Part shown: positions 46,770-59,229 of the stretch, piece after piece
Layout of the letters: each line of letters starts with the position of its first letter
Position numbering within the stretch: the first letter of the stretch is position 1
Assembly: GCF_003265705.1 (NCBI RefSeq)
Contig: NW_020312817.1
Location: forward strand, 33,009,820-33,073,819
Source of the DNA: Callorhinus ursinus
Taxonomy: Eukaryota; Chordata; Mammalia; Carnivora; Otariidae
Reading direction: 5' to 3'
Length of the DNA stretch: 64,000 bases
The notes under the pieces: model-generated
Seen by the model: only the letters and a program-made list of their open reading frames with translations
The model's database searches: none
What the model was told of the DNA's origin: nothing
Translations under genes and position numbers: made by a program

Positions 46770-46960
46770 AAGACTTCTCGAACATCCATTATGTGCAAGA
46801 CCCTGAGCCAGGAACCAAAATGAATTACAAGGCTTCTGCTCTTCAGGGCCTAGAATCTTCTCCAGACCTCCATGAGATGCTATTACATTGTGTGAGGATG
46901 GGAGGATCTGCTAGAAGGAGTGTGACATGGACTTAGTGAGTTGTGTTTAAAAAAAAAATG
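46770..46960 (-). mobile_element. Possible L2 3'-end fragment
   Basis: CATCCATTATGTGCAAGACC, CTGAGCCAGGAACCAAAATG, CTTCTGCTCTTCAGGGCC, TAGAATCTTCTCC resemble the antisense L2 end. Confidence 0.5.
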
Positions 46961-47094
46961 CTTAGGGATTTCCAAATAATTTAAAAATATGAAAGAAATT
47001 AAATCATAATCCCATAAAATTAGGAAATGATTTTGATGTTTTGGATCATGTAATTCAAGCATTTGACTGTAACTCTTGAGTCCCACCTATTTGT

Positions 47095-47270
47095 TTTCCT
47101 CAGCTTTATTGAGATGTAACCCATAACCTAGCGTTAAGTTTAAGGTACATAATACATTGATTTGTTACACTTGCAAAGTGATTGCCAACAGCATTCCCTA
47201 GCACCTGCATCAAATCCTACAATTAGCATTTCTTTGTCACATGTATTTTTCTTAAAGCTGCATCTTTATC
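47095..47270 (-). mobile_element. L1M 3'UTR fragment
   Basis: CTCAGCTTTATTGAGATGTA, AGTTTAAGGTACATAATACA, AAAGTGATTGCCAACAGC follow the antisense L1M 3' end. Confidence 0.85.
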
Positions 47271-48189
47271 AAGTGTGGCAAATCTTCTACCTAATGCCTT
47301 AGTGATAAGATTTACAACCAGCTTGTGGAGGTTTGTTTTTCCATTATGTTCTTTAGAATATTTTTTAGGTGGGGAGGGGCAGAGGGACGCCTACAAACAG
47401 CCAGATCTTTTGGGACAGAAAGACGAGCCAGAACTAAACTCTTAATAAAGTCAGTGATTTTTATTTATTTTTTTATGAGGTATGAGGACTTTTTCTGGGA
47501 GCTGTGCCCATAGGGAAGATGGAAGGAAATCCTATTTGAAAGCATATTAAGTACATTTGGTCTCCCACATATAAGTGAAGTTTATATAGAAAAGGGAATA
47601 ACCTAAAGAAAAGAGATTGGCTAAGGGTAGGTTTTTATTCAAGACATTTTGTTCCCAGTGAGTTTTACAATTTCTCTTCAATTTTATAAGAGAAACGTGG
47701 GCTATGACAAAGTTACACATTTGGTTGGAGTGAGCTTTATTATGTTGGGTTGTATGCTCATCTCTTATAAAACTGGGATATAGTAAAGGGGACCTCCCCT
47801 CTGAGAAGGGGTTGGGGGAATTAGCATTTCCTATGTTTTAGATGAGTTAACATGTATTAAGTAACTTATAGAGGCATGGCCACCTTCCAAGCCAGGTGGT
47901 GGTAGCATTATTTTATAGGAGAGCACTCAGAAGCCATGTAATATGTGACTGGATCAGAGCCTGGCTGTTTCATGATAAACCCTGTTCTATAACAGTTGAG
48001 TTCTCAACCTCCGTTTTATATGCCCTGATTATCTTCTCTTGTAAATGTTATAACAGGTTGTGTCTAGGAGGTGCCTACTTATATAGATCCATTCCTTCTA
48101 TCCCCTTCTTTTCCTGCTTCCAGAATAGTCAGGGGTCTCCAATGAGACCATTGGGCCATTCTCAAGATCACAGTATGTGGAGAGGGATA
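47271..48189. other. Unassigned sequence
   Basis: No gene recognised. A 118-codon plus-strand frame at 47896-48252 runs into the downstream MIR and lacks any recognisable domain. Confidence 0.45.
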
Positions 48190-48410
48190 GCAAATTTGGA
48201 ATCAGGTGGTAGTATTTTCAAATGTCAGCTCTGCCACTTAGTAGCTCTGTGACCTAGGACAAGTTTCCTTTCAGCTTCAGGCTTTTTTTTTTAACTGTAA
48301 AATCTAAGCAATTATGTGTATCTTCCAGAGTTGTATGGATTAACTGGGGTGTGTAAAGCACATGGCTGCAGTGCCTGACCTCCAGTAAACACCCCATTGG
48401 TGGGGACTGT
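48190..48410 (-). mobile_element. MIR SINE
   Basis: AATGTCAGCTCTGCCACTTA, GTAGCTCTGTGACCTAGGAC, AAGTTTCCTTTCAGCTTC, TGGATTAACTGGGGTGTG, GTGCCTGACCTCCAGTAAAC are antisense MIR. Confidence 0.85.
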
Positions 48411-49254
48411 CGATCTCTCTAGATGTTAGGGAGGGAGAAGGAAGGTGTTCTTCTGTCTCTTCATCCCTCTCCAGAATAATAATCCCACTTTCTCCACTCT
48501 CTGGAATAATCTACTTAACTATTCCTGACAAATTCTTACCTTTTGGCAAATCTAATTGCATCTGGTATCATTCCAAGTCTTCTATGACCCACAACTTGAA
48601 AGAGACTATGGGAAGAAAACTACTTGAGAACAAACTATAATCAGTGAAAAATAGGTTAATCTGTCTAGTGGACAGAAGAGGATAGGCCATTACCCTTGGT
48701 AGTTAACTTGGTTTATAGTGAGCTATTCTGAAAAGTCACTGCTGTGGGTGACCAATGGGTCCCCACTGGATCATGAGTGTCAGTCAATATCAAAGAGCTC
48801 CTGATTTGTTTTCCTTAAAGGTTTCAGTGCCTCCCTGAGAAAAAACATAAACATTAATAAACTTGGGCCTTGGTCGATGTGAGGAATATATAGTAAATGT
48901 CACCATTTCCACTCTGGGAGGAAAAACTCAAGATGAAGTCTCTCAAGGTCACTCAATGTTAGTGCCATCTGTCATTCTTCCTACCCCCCCCTTGAGGGGA
49001 TTGGCCCTCTCCTAAACAGCAGCTCTACAAACATCTGGAGTGAAAACAATGCCAAGATAAAAGCAGGCCAGCAGGTCTCTCATCCTCCAAATGCAGTGTG
49101 CTTTTTTTATTTAACCGCATGGGCCTTCCCAGCACTCGGGTTGTGATGGAGGCCTAGGTCTCAGTGAATAAAGAAAGAACAGCTAGAGGCTTATAGCCAT
49201 GGGAAGGAGGATGTTAACTGGGCCAGGAAGTTTTTTCTAGTTTAGTCTAAATAT
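48411..49254. other. Unassigned sequence
   Basis: Nothing recognised beyond a short C-run at 48982-48991. Confidence 0.5.
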
Positions 49255-49437
49255 TATTTTTAAAGATTTTATTAGAGGGAGAGAGCACAAGTGGGGGCAG
49301 GGACAGAGGAAGAGGGTAAGGGAGAAGCAGACTCCCCGCTGAGTGTGGGGGCAGGATGTGGGGGCTCAATCCCAGGACCCTGAGATCGTGTGAGCTGAAG
49401 TCAGATGCTTAACCGACTGAGCCACCCAGGTGCCCCT
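49255..49437 (-). mobile_element. Can-SINE, older
   Basis: Minus-strand SINE, TTTTAAAGATTTTATTAGAG to GGGGCACCTGGGTGGCTCAG, with internal deletions (GATCGTGTGAGCTGAAGTC). TSD unclear. Confidence 0.92.
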
Positions 49438-49549
49438 GAAGTATTTAATATTTAAAATGTATTCTCTAAATACTGTTCCACAAGAGGAGAGATGAAAGAC
49501 TGCTGGAGGAACCTGGGTGAAACCATAGGAGAACATAGGCTCTGCTCCA

Positions 49550-49665
49550 AGTGGCCAGGATGCAGGCCTGGGTCCCACCCCTTACTAATTGAGGGTTCTG
49601 AGACTAGTGACTTTAGCTTTCTAGACTCCATTTATTCATCTGTAAGATACGGCTATACCCAGTCC
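49550..49665 (-). mobile_element. MIR fragment
   Basis: CCTGGGTCCCACCCCTTAC, GAGACTAGTGACTTTAGC, CATTTATTCATCTGTAAGATA are antisense MIR. Confidence 0.6.
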
Positions 49666-49674
49666 CCTATTTCT

Positions 49675-49860
49675 ATCCCTCAAAGTCTTGCCATCCTTTC
49701 TTAAAGTTTGGTTCAGATGCCATCCCTCCATGAGGCCTTGTCCTGAGTCTCCGTCCTTGGCACTCTGTCTATGATTTATCTGTGCTGTCCACTCTTCTAG
49801 CACTTCCCCCACATCATAATGATAAATGTCTTAATTCTGTAAGAGGGAATAAGACTTCCG
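49675..49860 (+). mobile_element. L2 LINE fragment
   Basis: TTTGGTTCAGATGCCATCCC, TCCATGAGGCCTTGTCCTG, GGCACTCTGTCTATGATTTA, TCTGTGCTGTCCACTCTTC follow L2 in sense. Confidence 0.7.
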
Positions 49861-49954
49861 AGAATAAGAGACTGTCTCTTTGCCCAATGCCTTAAGTAGA
49901 ATGACTTCAAAAGCTGATAATGTATGAAAGCTAAAACAAAAATTGAGAAGTTAG

Positions 49955-50090
49955 CATGGACCAGGCACTAGGTGAAATGCTTTACATGGGTTATCTCATT
50001 TAAACCTCACTGAACTCTGAAGGAGACACATGCTTTTTCCTATTTTAGATGAGTGAACTTCATTTGATGGAGGTTTGGTCACGTTTTTAA
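49955..50090 (+). mobile_element. MIR fragment
   Basis: GGACCAGGCACTAGGTGAAA, TGCTTTACATGGGTTATCTC, ATTTAAACCTCACTGAACTC follow MIR in sense. Confidence 0.75.
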
Positions 50091-50882
50091 GTACAAAGAT
50101 TCAGACCGAACCAGTCTTAACCAACCTGGCAAATATTAGGAAATAAGGGTTAACATGTGTACAGCCATTTTCTGGATTAAGCTGTATCTTACAGATGTAG
50201 AGTTACCAATCTTGAAGACTGACCCTCCACAACTCTGCAGGTTTCCTTGTCTGTGATAGGATTAAGAAGGTGGCTTCTCTCTTTTCCCTTCTGGTAAGAC
50301 AGAGTAGTGGGTTCAGGTCAGATATTTACATTTATCCTATGGTAATTGTCACTGAAATGAAGGCTATGAAGAGCTTGTGGTTTTGGAAGAGTAGAAGAGA
50401 TGGGGCCATTTGACCTGGTAAGGGAAGTCAAGAGAGATTTCCAGCCTTCTTATCCACTCTCTTCCTTGGACTCCATCCACTTTTCTTGATCTGCCCTCCC
50501 TCTTCAAATGGGCATTCTTTTTGGATTCTTTTTTCAGGACAGTGACCCCAAACCATCTGCATTATTTCAATCATTAAAGCTTATAGTCCCCATCTCTATT
50601 CCCATTTCAGACTCCCAAACACCACAGGAAGAAAGCTCCAGTTCCTGCTTCTTGGGGAAAGGGACACTGGTCCCCTCCATCCTCACTATGCTTTCTATCA
50701 CAATATTTGGCAGGGGTCCCCAGTGGGGATGCTATTATTTTCATATACTGGATGAGCCATACAGATACCTTCACATGCTTATCTATGGAAATTTTAGTTA
50801 ATTCAATGCAAAAACTAATGAGCTATTCAGTTTACATCAATTCAATAAGATTTTATTGAATAGACTGAACCAGCAGGATTTT
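50091..50882. other. Unassigned sequence
   Basis: Nothing recognised. The 97-codon frame at 50508-50801 has no domain. Confidence 0.5.
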
Positions 50883-50960
50883 TAAGATACTTAAATTCCA
50901 GTTAACATACAGTGTAATATTTCAGGTGTACAATATAGTATAAATCAGATTTGAGAACGT
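50883..50960 (-). mobile_element. L1 3'-end fragment
   Basis: CAGTTAACATACAGTGTAAT and TTTCAGGTGTACAATATAGT are a known antisense L1 3' end. Flanking GAACCAGCAGG and GAACCCAGCAAG may be a diverged TSD. Confidence 0.75.
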
Positions 50961-50999
50961 TAGAACCCAGCAAGTAATATTTAGGTATGAGGCTGAATA

Positions 51000-51735
51000 C
51001 ACTTTATATTGTGTTGTAAAACACAAAAATTTACCATCTTAACTATTTTAAAGTGTACAGCTCAGTAGGGTTAAATATATTCATGTTTTTAGGAAACAGA
51101 TCTCCAGAAATTTTTTAATCTTGCAAAACTGAAATTCTGTACTCACTAAACAACTCTTCCCCCTTCCTCCAGCCCCTGACACCCACCATTCTACTTTGTT
51201 TCTATGAATTTGATGACTTTTGATAACTCCTAAGTGGAATCATGCAGTCTTCTTGTGATTGGCTTCACTTAGCATAATGTCCTGAAGGTTCATCCATGTG
51301 GTAGCATCTGACAGGATTTTTCCTTCCTTTTTAAGGCTGAATAATATTCTTTTCTATGTGTATATCACATTTAGTTAATCCATTCATCTGTTGGATGTTG
51401 GGGTTGCTTCCACCTCTTGGCTATTGTGTATGTTGCTATGAACAAGGGTGTGCAAGGATCTCTTTGAGATTTGCTTTCAATTCTTTGGGATATAGACTCG
51501 GAAGTGGGATTGCTAGACCATATGGTAGTTCCATTTTTAAATTTTTAAAAAAATTTTATTATGTTAGTCGCCATACCCATTTTTTAAATTCCTTTAGGAC
51601 TTTTCATACTGTTCTCCATAGTGGTTGTGCCATTTTACATTCCCATAAACTGTGTGCAAGTTTTCTTTCTCCCTTTTCTCCCTGTCGTGAACACTTTTTT
51701 TTGGATGGTAATTATCCTAATAGACATGAAGTGAC
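51000..51735 (-). mobile_element. L1M 3' end and ORF2 end, antisense
   Basis: AAATTTACCATCTTAACTAT, AGTGTACAGCTCAGTAGGG, CAGCCCCTGACACCCACC, GGCTTCACTTAGCATAATGT, GTTGGGGTTGCTTCCACCTC, TGCTATGAACAAGGGTGTGC, GAAGTGGGATTGCTAGACC, ATACTGTTCTCCATAGTGG are in antisense L1M order. The 168-codon plus-strand frame at 51356-51862 is this antisense L1 plus a TTC repeat, not a gene. A 33-bp younger L1 tail interrupts it at 51544. Confidence 0.9.
51544..51576 (-). mobile_element. 33-bp carnivore L1 tail nested in L1M
   Basis: TTTATTATGTTAGTCGCCAT is the antisense end of the young carnivore L1, as at 44191. TSDs CCATTTTTAAATT (51531-51543) and CCATTTTTTAAATT (51577-51590) flank it. The L1M sequence is colinear on both sides. 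Confidence 0.88.
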
Positions 51736-51737
51736 CT

Positions 51738-51777
51738 TTCTTCTTCTTCTTCTTCTTCTTCTTTTTTTTTTTTTTTA
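51738..51777. repeat. (TTC)n followed by poly-T
   Basis: About eight TTC units then a T run of about 15 at the edge of the L1M copy. Confidence 0.9.
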
Positions 51778-54700
51778 TGCCTTGAAGAATGGAAGCAGAC
51801 TTGTGGGGAATTTCAACTTCATTATTAAAAGCATTATTATTGCTATTCTGGGAGATACATAGCAGAGGCAAGATCTTTTCTTACCCTCCAGAAACTGACG
51901 AAAGAATGATCTAGAAATCCTCACTATCTCCATAAACTGCATTTATCCTTTTGCTTGCATAGGATATAAAAATTCTGTGAATAAATAGAAGTTTCTAGAA
52001 CTGGTATGTTTAAGCAGAGTGGGTCCTAAGAGGGTCCTTTTCTAATAAGTCAGGGTTAGGAAATGTGGATAGTGAAAGCTTTTGGGAAAATTCATGAAAA
52101 ACCTATGAATTGGTGGGGGGTGAGGTAGAAGTGGCTGGCTAGACTAGGAGCCAAGATGAGGAAGAAATTCTGTGAGGTATGCCCTGTGAGAAACCTTTCA
52201 GGTGAGAGTGAAAATATCAAATCACAGAAAAGCAAACTGTAGAGAAACTAGTTTGAGAGCTGAATGAAAAAAGGAAATAGATTGAAGTCATGAGGTGAAG
52301 GGCTTTGGGAACCCACTGCCTTGTCCATGTCTCCAGTTCAGCAGGATCTGGCTATAGGTCTTAAGGAGTTTGTGGAGGGGGAACAAATACCCTTTGGCCT
52401 AACGTTGAGGTTTGATGAAGGAAGTCATAGGTGGTTCATTGAATATGTGCTTTACTCGTGAGAGATGGTCAGGGCCTTGTCTATGCACCTTACTATAGGA
52501 GAGGAAGGGACAGGACGTGTAGGGTGATGTGTCTTCATGTTCTTTTACTTTCTACTTTTGATCTTCACAATGCCCTTTACTTTGGCTCTCTCATATTTTG
52601 TCCTTTGTTATTTGCAGGGTTTCTGTCACAGGAAATAGTTTTAGAACATCAGCATTTGTTCTGCCATTTTTTGGTAGGAGTTCAAGGTGAAACATATTTC
52701 TGATGTTAACATTGTAAATTTCCTTGGCATGCCTTGTAACTTTTTATTCTATATAATTTTTAGATGGCTATATATATCTGTTCTCTTTCACAAATGACAT
52801 CTTCCATTCTCTTAGACTTGGCCTTTGGGAAGAATAGAAATCTGATTTTGGTTTAATGGCACAGTTTCTTCAAAGTTTTAGTTCTGCAGCCAAGAGTTTT
52901 CTTTCACTGCTCATCTCTTAAGTCCCTTCCGTTTGACCAGCTGTATGACAGTACAGTTTCATTTCTATTTCTCATGGAAGGCTGACAATGATCCTTAGCC
53001 AGATTCAATGGCCCATTTTATCCCTATCATTGTTTAAGATGTTAGAATTTAATCAAAGCCGCACTTAAGGAGAATTGCTAATATTCTGTACTCAATCTCC
53101 TACTGCTAGTTATTGGGGTTTGTGGAGGAATTGCTAAATCCTGTTTTCTATTTATAACCAGTTGGAAAAAAAAAGAGTTTAAAAATGAAAAGTGGTCCAT
53201 TTCTGATAGTCGATTCTAGAACATGACCCATAGCCAGTTGGATTTCTTAATTTATTCCCTACTGTGCCAGTTGAAATGTATCTGACTGCTCACAGGCTAT
53301 CTTTCTCACAGGTACTTCACTCACACCAAGAACTTCTGTTTCCCTTCCTTGATTAATAGGAACTGCCTCTACATTTTCTTCTGCCCCAGGTGGTACCTGC
53401 CTTCCTCTTCTCCAGGGCAAAAATTGAAGGGCTGCAGGGAAACAGTTACCAAGGACAAATATGCTAGGAGATAATTAAACCTATTCCTGTTGTACATACA
53501 GGCAAATGACATTTGGTCAAAATTCTGTCTCTAGTCCTTGCCTGCCACTTCTAACTCTATGCTTGCTTTCACGGAACAGCTAGTACGCACTTTTCACAAA
53601 TGACTTCTTTTACTTTCTTAGGATTGGCTTTTGCTTGGAAGAAGAGAAGCCATCAGCCCATGAGATCCTCAGAGGGTCCATGGCAGTGTCACACCCTGAG
53701 TCACAGGCTAAGCTTCCAAGGTGGTCAAATGCTTGTCGTAAACAGGATGAATTCCTACAATCAGTGAGGCTAGAAGTGTAGGTTTTTGAGAACCAATTGC
53801 AAGATCTTGGTAAGTTCTATTCCATACATGGAGGCAGAAACCAAAACAAACTTAGAAAAAAAGTCTATTTTTATCTCAAGCATAGCTTGTTCACACCCTC
53901 CTAATAACACTCCTCAGGTTTGATGATATTTATTTTCTCTCAGAAAAGGAAAATCAAAACTATGACTATTAAGGAAGTATCACTAAGATCTGTTAGCTCA
54001 TTTTCTAGAAAAAGGAAATTTATGTACGACAACACTTGGAACAAGTCCCTTTAGGCATTTATGTGAGAATCTCTCTAGAAACTGTGCTAACTGCTGTCCA
54101 GGGCTGAAGTCAAGAGCCTGGTCTGCCTTAGGGCAGGAGGCAGAGTCAGGATTGGTGGAGTCCTGACTATTCTTCTGAAACCATTACTCCCTAGTTGGTA
54201 AAACCCATCTGACTATGCATGCACCACATTTTCTCTCTGGCATTCCAGTGTGTACACAGACATAGTGTTGAGCATGGGGTGGCGATCCTGAATACAGCCT
54301 GGTGATGAGGGCACAGTAGGGAAGGGGGAATGGGAAGGGAACTCTAGAAGAGGGATTATAGACTCCGATGCCCGTGGTGCCAGGCAGGAGACCTAAGTAA
54401 TCAGCTGTTTAAAAATAAAACCCAACAATAGCCCGAGATGGTGATAAAAGGCAAGCTCCATGGTGGGGACTGTGATGAACTGGAGAGTACATTTCCCGTC
54501 CGGGGAGGCATCCTCTGTTCAGCTCAGGCAGGCTGTTGGCTCTAGGGCTGCTGGGCTTTCTGAAATCTCCCAGTTTTTAAAGGAGAGAAAATAATTCAAA
54601 GATTTAAAAACACTGGACAAGCAAAAGGAAACATGTCTGTAGGGAAATTTGACTGATTTGGATTATTGTAAAAAGACCCAATGTCCTAAAGTGAGGGAAG

Positions 54701-55841
54701 GACTTCAGTGCATGTAGGATGAATACATGAGAAGCCTGGGGCTTTCTCTTTGTATTTATCTTCCCTTCACCATCTCCTCCTCCCACCCACCAATCCATGG
54801 TTTTCTCCAACTCAAGTTATCCTCAAAGATGAGAAGATATGAAAGGGATGAGTGTATTAGGCTCATGTCTTATGGAGAAAGATTTGAAACCTGTGGTATT
54901 TGTATTTTAATTAGCTGTTTGCCTTATTTTCACTCCTTCAAAGGAGATAGACTTGTTCTTTGTCTCTCTCCATATGTGCTTATGCATTTGGACACACAGA
55001 AATCTAATTCACACACCATAAACTTGTTTTATGAAATGGCAACCAATTCCATTTCTTTAGAAGATCCATGAATTGTCTGTATATGCTGGAGGTTGTAAGT
55101 GGTGCCCTGCTGACGAAAGGGATGCAGCAGCTGTCTTGTCACCCAGGGTTAGATAAAATGTAGATTTTTTATATTTATGGGAAGGCATCTTCTGTTTTCA
55201 CATCCCACAAACCCTGTGCCTCCCTCTCCGCCCCACATAGTGGTCCTGCCTGCAAGAACCCTGGGTCCACGTGGATTTGTGACCCCTGACTTAAACATTC
55301 TTTAGGTTCAATGGTGATAGAAACCAGGTCCCCACTATATCCTATTACCCCCACCAAAAATAGACAAAATAAGGTTTACTCTAAAGATTCATTCTTATTT
55401 TACATGAAGTGAAATGTAGCAAGTTACTACACTTGGTGTATTTCTGAGATGCTTTTTTGTTTTATTACCTTCTCAATGCTGCCAACCCCCTATTCACTTG
55501 GAGAACACTAATCATTTAGGATCATTTTAATCTTGGGTAAATCCCAAAGTTGGGAAACTCTGATTACAGGCTATATCCTTAATAAATGCTCAGTGTTGGG
55601 GTGCTTTAAGAAGCTTTAAGAAACTTCTCTAGTTCCCTAGAAGGCCTATCCACTCTGATATCCTATTATAGCCAACTGCTTCAGACACATGCCCTCAGCC
55701 TGCTGCCTGTTAAACACCTGGGCTGGTGGTCTCTGCTGTCTACAAACATGGAGATTCTGGCTAGCTCTAGGCAGATGCTTCCCCATTATCACCATCATGA
55801 GTAGTTAGGATCTTGACCATGGATTATTAGGATTGACCACT
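51778..55841. other. Unassigned sequence, 4 kb
   Basis: No gene or repeat family recognised. Open frames up to 114 codons (54727-55071) show no domain. The pyrimidine tract ending TTTCTTAG near 53622 resembles a splice acceptor but no exon can be supported. Confidence 0.45.
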
Positions 55842-56017
55842 CAGGGCGCCTGGGTGGCTCAGTCAGTTAAGCGGCTGCCTTCAGCCTCAGGTCCTGATCC
55901 CAGGGTCCTGGGATCGAGCCCTGTATTGGGCTCCCTGCTCCGCGGGAGTCTGCCTCTTGCTCTCCCTCTGCTGTTCTCCCTCTCAAATAAATCTTAAAAA
56001 AAAAAAAAAAAAAAAAA
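55842..56017 (+). mobile_element. Can-SINE
   Basis: Plus-strand SINE (GGGCGCCTGGGTGGCTCAGT to CTCTCAAATAAATC) with a pure A tail of about 23 and an exact TSD ATTGACCACT at 55832-55841 and 56018-56027. The long pure tail suggests a young insertion. Confidence 0.97.
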
Positions 56018-59000
56018 ATTGACCACTGAGACTTGGAACCTCTCTAGGGCTCCATCTTCCAGGTTCCCTGAATACCAGGGAGTCCTTTGTACTAAAATCT
56101 AAAGAAGCCTGAGAAGCTCAGGCTTCCAAAGGAGGTCTGTGTCTGCATTCTATTCCTCATCTTTCCGAGAAAGTGTTATATTTCACCACAGTGTGTTTAC
56201 CTGTCTGGTGCAGGGGTAATACTTTCAAACTTACTAGTTTGCTTTCCTCTTTTCCCTTCCTGAAATATAAGCACTCTTGCTACACCTCCTTTGCCAGTTG
56301 TTTTGTGGGGGGAGCATTGGGAGGGGAAAGTTCGGGGGGAACAGAATACATTACAAAGGGCATGTTAAGGGAAAGAGCAAGGACCTTTTGATTTTGATGA
56401 CCAAAATCCGACTAGTCAGCAAGATAATAGGTGTGTAAGCCATAAGGGTCTTGAGGAAGGATGTTCCAGTTCCCTTAAGAGTATCAACAAATGAGGCTGA
56501 TGGGTCAACAAATAAGCCAATAAGCCGAATCTTCCCAGGTGTGAGGAAGACGCCTTGTCTGTCAATAGGAGCCCAGTTCCTCTGAGGGAGAGAGGGAGGG
56601 TGTAGGCGAACAAAGAAAACACTGCCTCTGCTGTGTGCAGAGAACAGAGATGAGGAGGGGAGATGGCAGGACCCATGTTGCCCGTTTGTCCTTCAGGTTT
56701 AGGCGTAAGAAATGGGTGTTTTGGGGAAAGGAGACTGGTGCCAGAGAAGGGGGCGACTTGGTCCTTGTTTCTCCGGAGCAGCACTGCAGGAAAGCGTACT
56801 GAGTGGTCAGTCTAGGGGAGGCAGCGGTGGATCTTCCCTGAGTTGTACCAATGTCTGTCAGGAAGCCACTGAATTGAGAGCCCGAGGGCCTGTTCAGGGG
56901 GCCGATAGAGCCGTGTGCAGTGTGATCCTCGACCGATAGATGACGTAACTTGTGGGCCTGAAGCCTGTTGAAGGCAAACTACAGCAGGTCAGCATCGGAG
57001 CACATCTGAGTCAGAAGAAGGAGCTGAGTTCAGCCATCTTCAGGGAAGGCCAGGAGAGCCTTGGGGCACCCAGGCCGACTAGGGCTATTGTTCCAGAGGC
57101 CCAGTACAAGATAGGGGGACTCCCGGTGTCACCAAGGACTCTCACACCTGCCTCCTCCGTACATCTGCATGCCAGGACAGAGGGAAAGGGCAGATAGAGG
57201 GGAACCTGGAACTCTGAGCAACCTTTCTTAGAGACGTGAAATACTATTTTAAAGGACTCTTTAAATTATTGAATCAGATTATATCTAAAGTGGATTGAGA
57301 AGTTAAGGACAAAATATTGCAGCCCTTTTTAAGGCCAGCCAGCAAGTCTTTGCTCACTTCCTACCTTCTAATTCTTCAGTTTATAAAACCCCTTCAAATG
57401 AGAAATCTCACTTTATCCCCTCTTCGGTAGGGCTCCTGTGAGCTAGATGGGAATGCTTAGCAAGGGAGAAGGTAAGGCAGCGCTGAAGTCACTATCCCAG
57501 TGTACCAAATTTTGCAGCTGGGCCTTAGCCTCATTTCTGATTTCAGGTCTGCCTTTAGCCCAGTGGCCTCTTACCAGTTGCCTCTCTCGAACTTCCCGTC
57601 TAAGCAACACACAGAGATGGAAAGGTATCAGAACAATGTGTTCAGGATTTTGTTAGTGGTAAACAGGGTTGTGAAGTGTGGTGGTCGGCTTCTGTGAAGA
57701 GGTTGAGCCAAGGAAGGACAGTTGACCAAAGAATGCCCCGAGGCTTCTTTCTCTCAGCCTGAATGGTATATCCTGGTAAGTTGATGGTCCTGCAAAAGAT
57801 GGTTCCTGTTAATCCAAAAATAGCACTCTTTCTCATATATTGATCTTTTAAAATTCCCTTCTTAGCATCCTTGGGTTGCTGAGGCCTGAGAATTGGTCCT
57901 GCATCGAGGTCATGTGCGGCTCACTAGAACAGAGGAGATGCGGCAGGGACCATGTGTTCCAAGTTTTTGGGTCCTGACCTATGGGAACTGTGAGAACGTG
58001 TCCAGCATGGAACTGGGAGATGTACAGATGGAAAAAGTGGTGTTTGTGGGAGTTGACTCAATCCAACGGGCAGGACCTGTGTAGGCTCCTTAGAGGATGG
58101 ATTAAGGCAGCGTTCAGGAGAAGAATTAAAAGCACAGGCTGAGATGCGAAATGCCAAATTTATCCTTGCTGGTAAGTATAGGTAGGTGGATGAGTGGTGA
58201 TTCCAGGAAGAAGACCTAACCTGTGCAAAAGACAAGTGAGCAGGGATAGGGGCTGGGGGGAGGAGGTAAGTTTCATACGACTACAAATAAGCTAGTTTGG
58301 ACCACACATTGTAAGAAGTTGAGGATGATGTGTCTGGAGATAACGATGGGCCAGATGAAAAGATCTTGATTATTGGTTAACCATTAAAGACCTTAAAATG
58401 GCAAGAATCCACCCTTGCATAAAATGTGCTGGGTCCAAAGCGTTGTATAGGTTCTTCAAAGCACAAATAGTAAAGGTATCTAAGTTTTTCTGTAACTTAG
58501 ATTAAAAAAAAACCAAACTGCTTGGATCATTATACAGGGGTTGATTAATTTTGTTATAAATACCACACAAACCACGAAAATTATAGGGGCATTCATTTAT
58601 GAACATAGATGCAAAAATCTTAATATATTGTATAGACAAATTTGATAGCTTTTTTTTTATGCATCATGAGTAAGTATAGTTTATATCAAGGAGAGAGTCA
58701 AAGTCAGAAAATGTAGTTTACTATGCTTATGGAAAAAAGGATTTTTGAGAATGTTTCTTTTTCTTTCTTTCTTTTTTTTTTTTTTGGATAGGCTTGAAAG
58801 TTGAGCTTTAATTTCTGTCCTGCTAGTTACTCCCGAGTTGAAAGCCATATTTGTACCTATTTCCTTTACCCCTTTATAAAGTGCATCGATCCTTCTCAAG
58901 TAAGGAGAGGGCAGGAGCACACTCTGACCTTCCTGCTGTCTCTTCCTGCCTCACCTCCATTTCTGAATTCTTTTCTTAGTACCTTAAGGTTTTGTTCCGC

Positions 59001-59229
59001 CCCCCTTCCAGAGTGAGGGTGTATTTTCTTGTTTTTCTGTTGTCCTTCTCTGTCCTCCCTTACTCTACCTCCCTCGTTGTGTTCCTTCCTCCTCCTTCTG
59101 TTCTTCATTTAAGCCGCATTTATAAATTTATTTCTGCTTGCTTCCCATATCGCCTCCTGTATTCATTTCTCCTCTTCCTGTAGAATATCTTTCAAACAGC
59201 TTCAGTGTTGGTATATTTTCTCACCTCTC
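56018..59229. other. Unassigned sequence, 3.2 kb
   Basis: No gene or named repeat. 56280-57200 is somewhat GC-richer, with frames of 75-122 codons on both strands and no recognisable domain. A (CTTT)n/T tract lies at about 58754-58795. Confidence 0.45.

Noticed and set aside
51356..51862. 168-codon open frame, the longest in the window
   Set aside because: It is antisense L1M 3' sequence running into (TTC)n and poly-T. Leu/Phe runs at the end are the repeat.
53600..53800. Possible exon after a pyrimidine tract ending TTTCTTAG
   Set aside because: No long open frame, no donor with coding potential between, and no recognisable protein.
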